Assembly (NCBI GenBank): GCA_021849995.1
Contig: JAJZSC010000023.1
Coordinates: 1-14,721 of the forward strand
DNA length: 14,721 bases
Source: Bacillota bacterium
Lineage (GTDB): Bacteria > Bacillota > Desulfitobacteriia > Desulfitobacteriales > Desulfitobacteriaceae
Direction of reading: 5' to 3'
Part shown: piece after piece, positions 14,005 to 14,721 of the stretch
Numbering within the stretch: the first letter of the stretch is position 1
How the letters are laid out: the number at the start of each line of letters is the position of its first letter
The notes under the pieces: model-generated
What the model saw: only the letters and a program-made list of their open reading frames with translations
Databases searched by the model: none
What the model was told of the DNA's origin: nothing
Position numbers and translations under genes: made by a program

Positions 14005-14721
14005 ATGTTAATAAGAGTTAACATGTCCACAAAAGAAGTAACCAAAGAGATATTGCCTAAAGAATATCTCTTTTTAGGTGGTCGAAGCCTTACATCAAGA
14101 TTGCTAATGGATGAGGTGGATCCAACTTGTGAAGCCCTTGGACCTAAGAATAAACTTATAATAGCTCCCGGTTTATTAGGAGGTACAGTTGCTCCTTGTT
14201 CCGGAAGAATTTCTATCGGAGCTAAAAGCCCTTTAACCGGTGGGATAAAAGAAAGTAATGGAGGCGGAACAGCAGCGGGAAAACTGGCTAAACTGGGTAT
14301 TCGTGCTTTGGTAATCGAAGGCCAGCCCCAAGAGGAAAACTTTTTCCTCCTAAAAGTGACAAACGATGAAGTGGAAATTTTACCGACTGATGACATTAAG
14401 GGATTAGGCAACTATGACACAGCAAAAACTTTGTTTAGAAAATATGGCTCCAAGACTGGAATAATTTCTATTGGTCCGGCAGGAGAAAGAGGATATAGTG
14501 TATCAACAATTGCTATAACAGATATGGAAGGCACTCCCTGCAGGCACTGCGGGCGCGGTGGCATGGGGGCGGTCATGGGCTCTAAAAAAATAAAAGCAAT
14601 AGTGATTGATGATAACGGTGCATCAAAAATAACTTATAAAGATGAAAAAACTTTTAAAGATGTTTCCCGTGAATGGGCTAAAGAACTTGTTATAACTAGA
14701 AAGGGAATGACTGATTATGGC
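14005..14721 (+). CDS. Aldehyde ferredoxin oxidoreductase (tungstopterin enzyme), N-terminal 239 codons, cut by right edge
   Basis: The visible part is the N-terminal AOR domain that binds the tungsten bis-pterin cofactor: LFLGGRSLTSRLL near the start, then NKLIIAPGLLGGTVAPCSGR, SPLTGGIKESNGGG, ISIGPAGERGYSVSTIAITD and CRHCGRGGMGAVMGSKKIKA. The iron-sulfur cysteines of the family lie further on and are outside the window. AORs interconvert aldehydes and carboxylic acids with ferredoxin in the cytosol of anaerobes. ATG 14005 has GAGGTGAT (13991-13998) at good distance; an in-frame TTG at 13999 is too close. The full length should be about 600 aa. Its place after larA suggests it handles an aldehyde made in this pathway, possibly the product of the glycyl radical enzyme. 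No frameshift is seen in the visible part. Confidence 0.92.
   Translation, partial: MLIRVNMSTKEVTKEILPKEYLFLGGRSLTSRLLMDEVDPTCEALGPKNKLIIAPGLLGGTVAPCSGRISIGAKSPLTGGIKESNGGGTAAGKLAKLGIRALVIEGQPQEENFFLLKVTNDEVEILPTDDIKGLGNYDTAKTLFRKYGSKTGIISIGPAGERGYSVSTIAITDMEGTPCRHCGRGGMGAVMGSKKIKAIVIDDNGASKITYKDEKTFKDVSREWAKELVITRKGMTDYG

Overview
The window looks like a chromosomal accessory region of a strictly anaerobic, low-GC Gram-positive bacterium (Firmicutes; a Peptococcaceae/Desulfitobacteriaceae-type clostridium is my inference). Reasons: AT-rich DNA, strong AGGAGG-type ribosome binding sites in front of almost every gene, sigma-A-like promoters, intrinsic terminators, and oxygen-sensitive enzymes (a glycyl radical enzyme with its radical-SAM activase, and an aldehyde ferredoxin oxidoreductase).

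Layout. 1-1323 (minus): a decaying yyaL-type thioredoxin-domain gene with two in-frame stops, cut by the left edge. 1324-2716: eroded DNA holding one small intact-looking gene (77 aa, minus), a broken transposase (minus) and a 43-codon orphan reading frame (plus). 2747-4360: a compact transcription unit with promoter, leader containing an intrinsic terminator, glycyl radical enzyme activase, DUF3870 protein and final terminator. 4518-4875: an IS4-type transposase relic. 4922-5767: an amidohydrolase-fold protein that has lost most of its metal ligands. 5830-8510: a second promoter, a structured leader with a terminator-like hairpin, and an 821-aa glycyl radical enzyme. 8659-11802: a complete tripartite tricarboxylate (TTT) transporter in the order receptor, small and large membrane subunits (TctC-TctB-TctA), with a large inverted repeat after the receptor gene. 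11803-12448: eroded DNA without a credible intact gene. 12449-14721: possible promoter, structured leader, a LarA-family nickel-pincer racemase and the first 239 codons of an aldehyde ferredoxin oxidoreductase, running off the right edge.

How it may work together (inference): TctABC imports a carboxylate, the activase puts a glycyl radical on the large enzyme, and that enzyme cleaves, dehydrates or decarboxylates the substrate or a derivative. The LarA homologue would racemise or epimerise a 2-hydroxy acid, and the AOR would interconvert an aldehyde and an acid using ferredoxin. The glycyl radical enzyme keeps the Cys-x-Glu and C-terminal Gly motifs but, by manual alignment from memory, lacks the residues that bind diols in glycerol dehydratase. 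Its substrate is therefore unknown, and this is the best candidate here for an undescribed pathway. Two parallel leader terminators, one before the activase and one before its target enzyme, suggest the two halves of the system are controlled by transcription attenuation.
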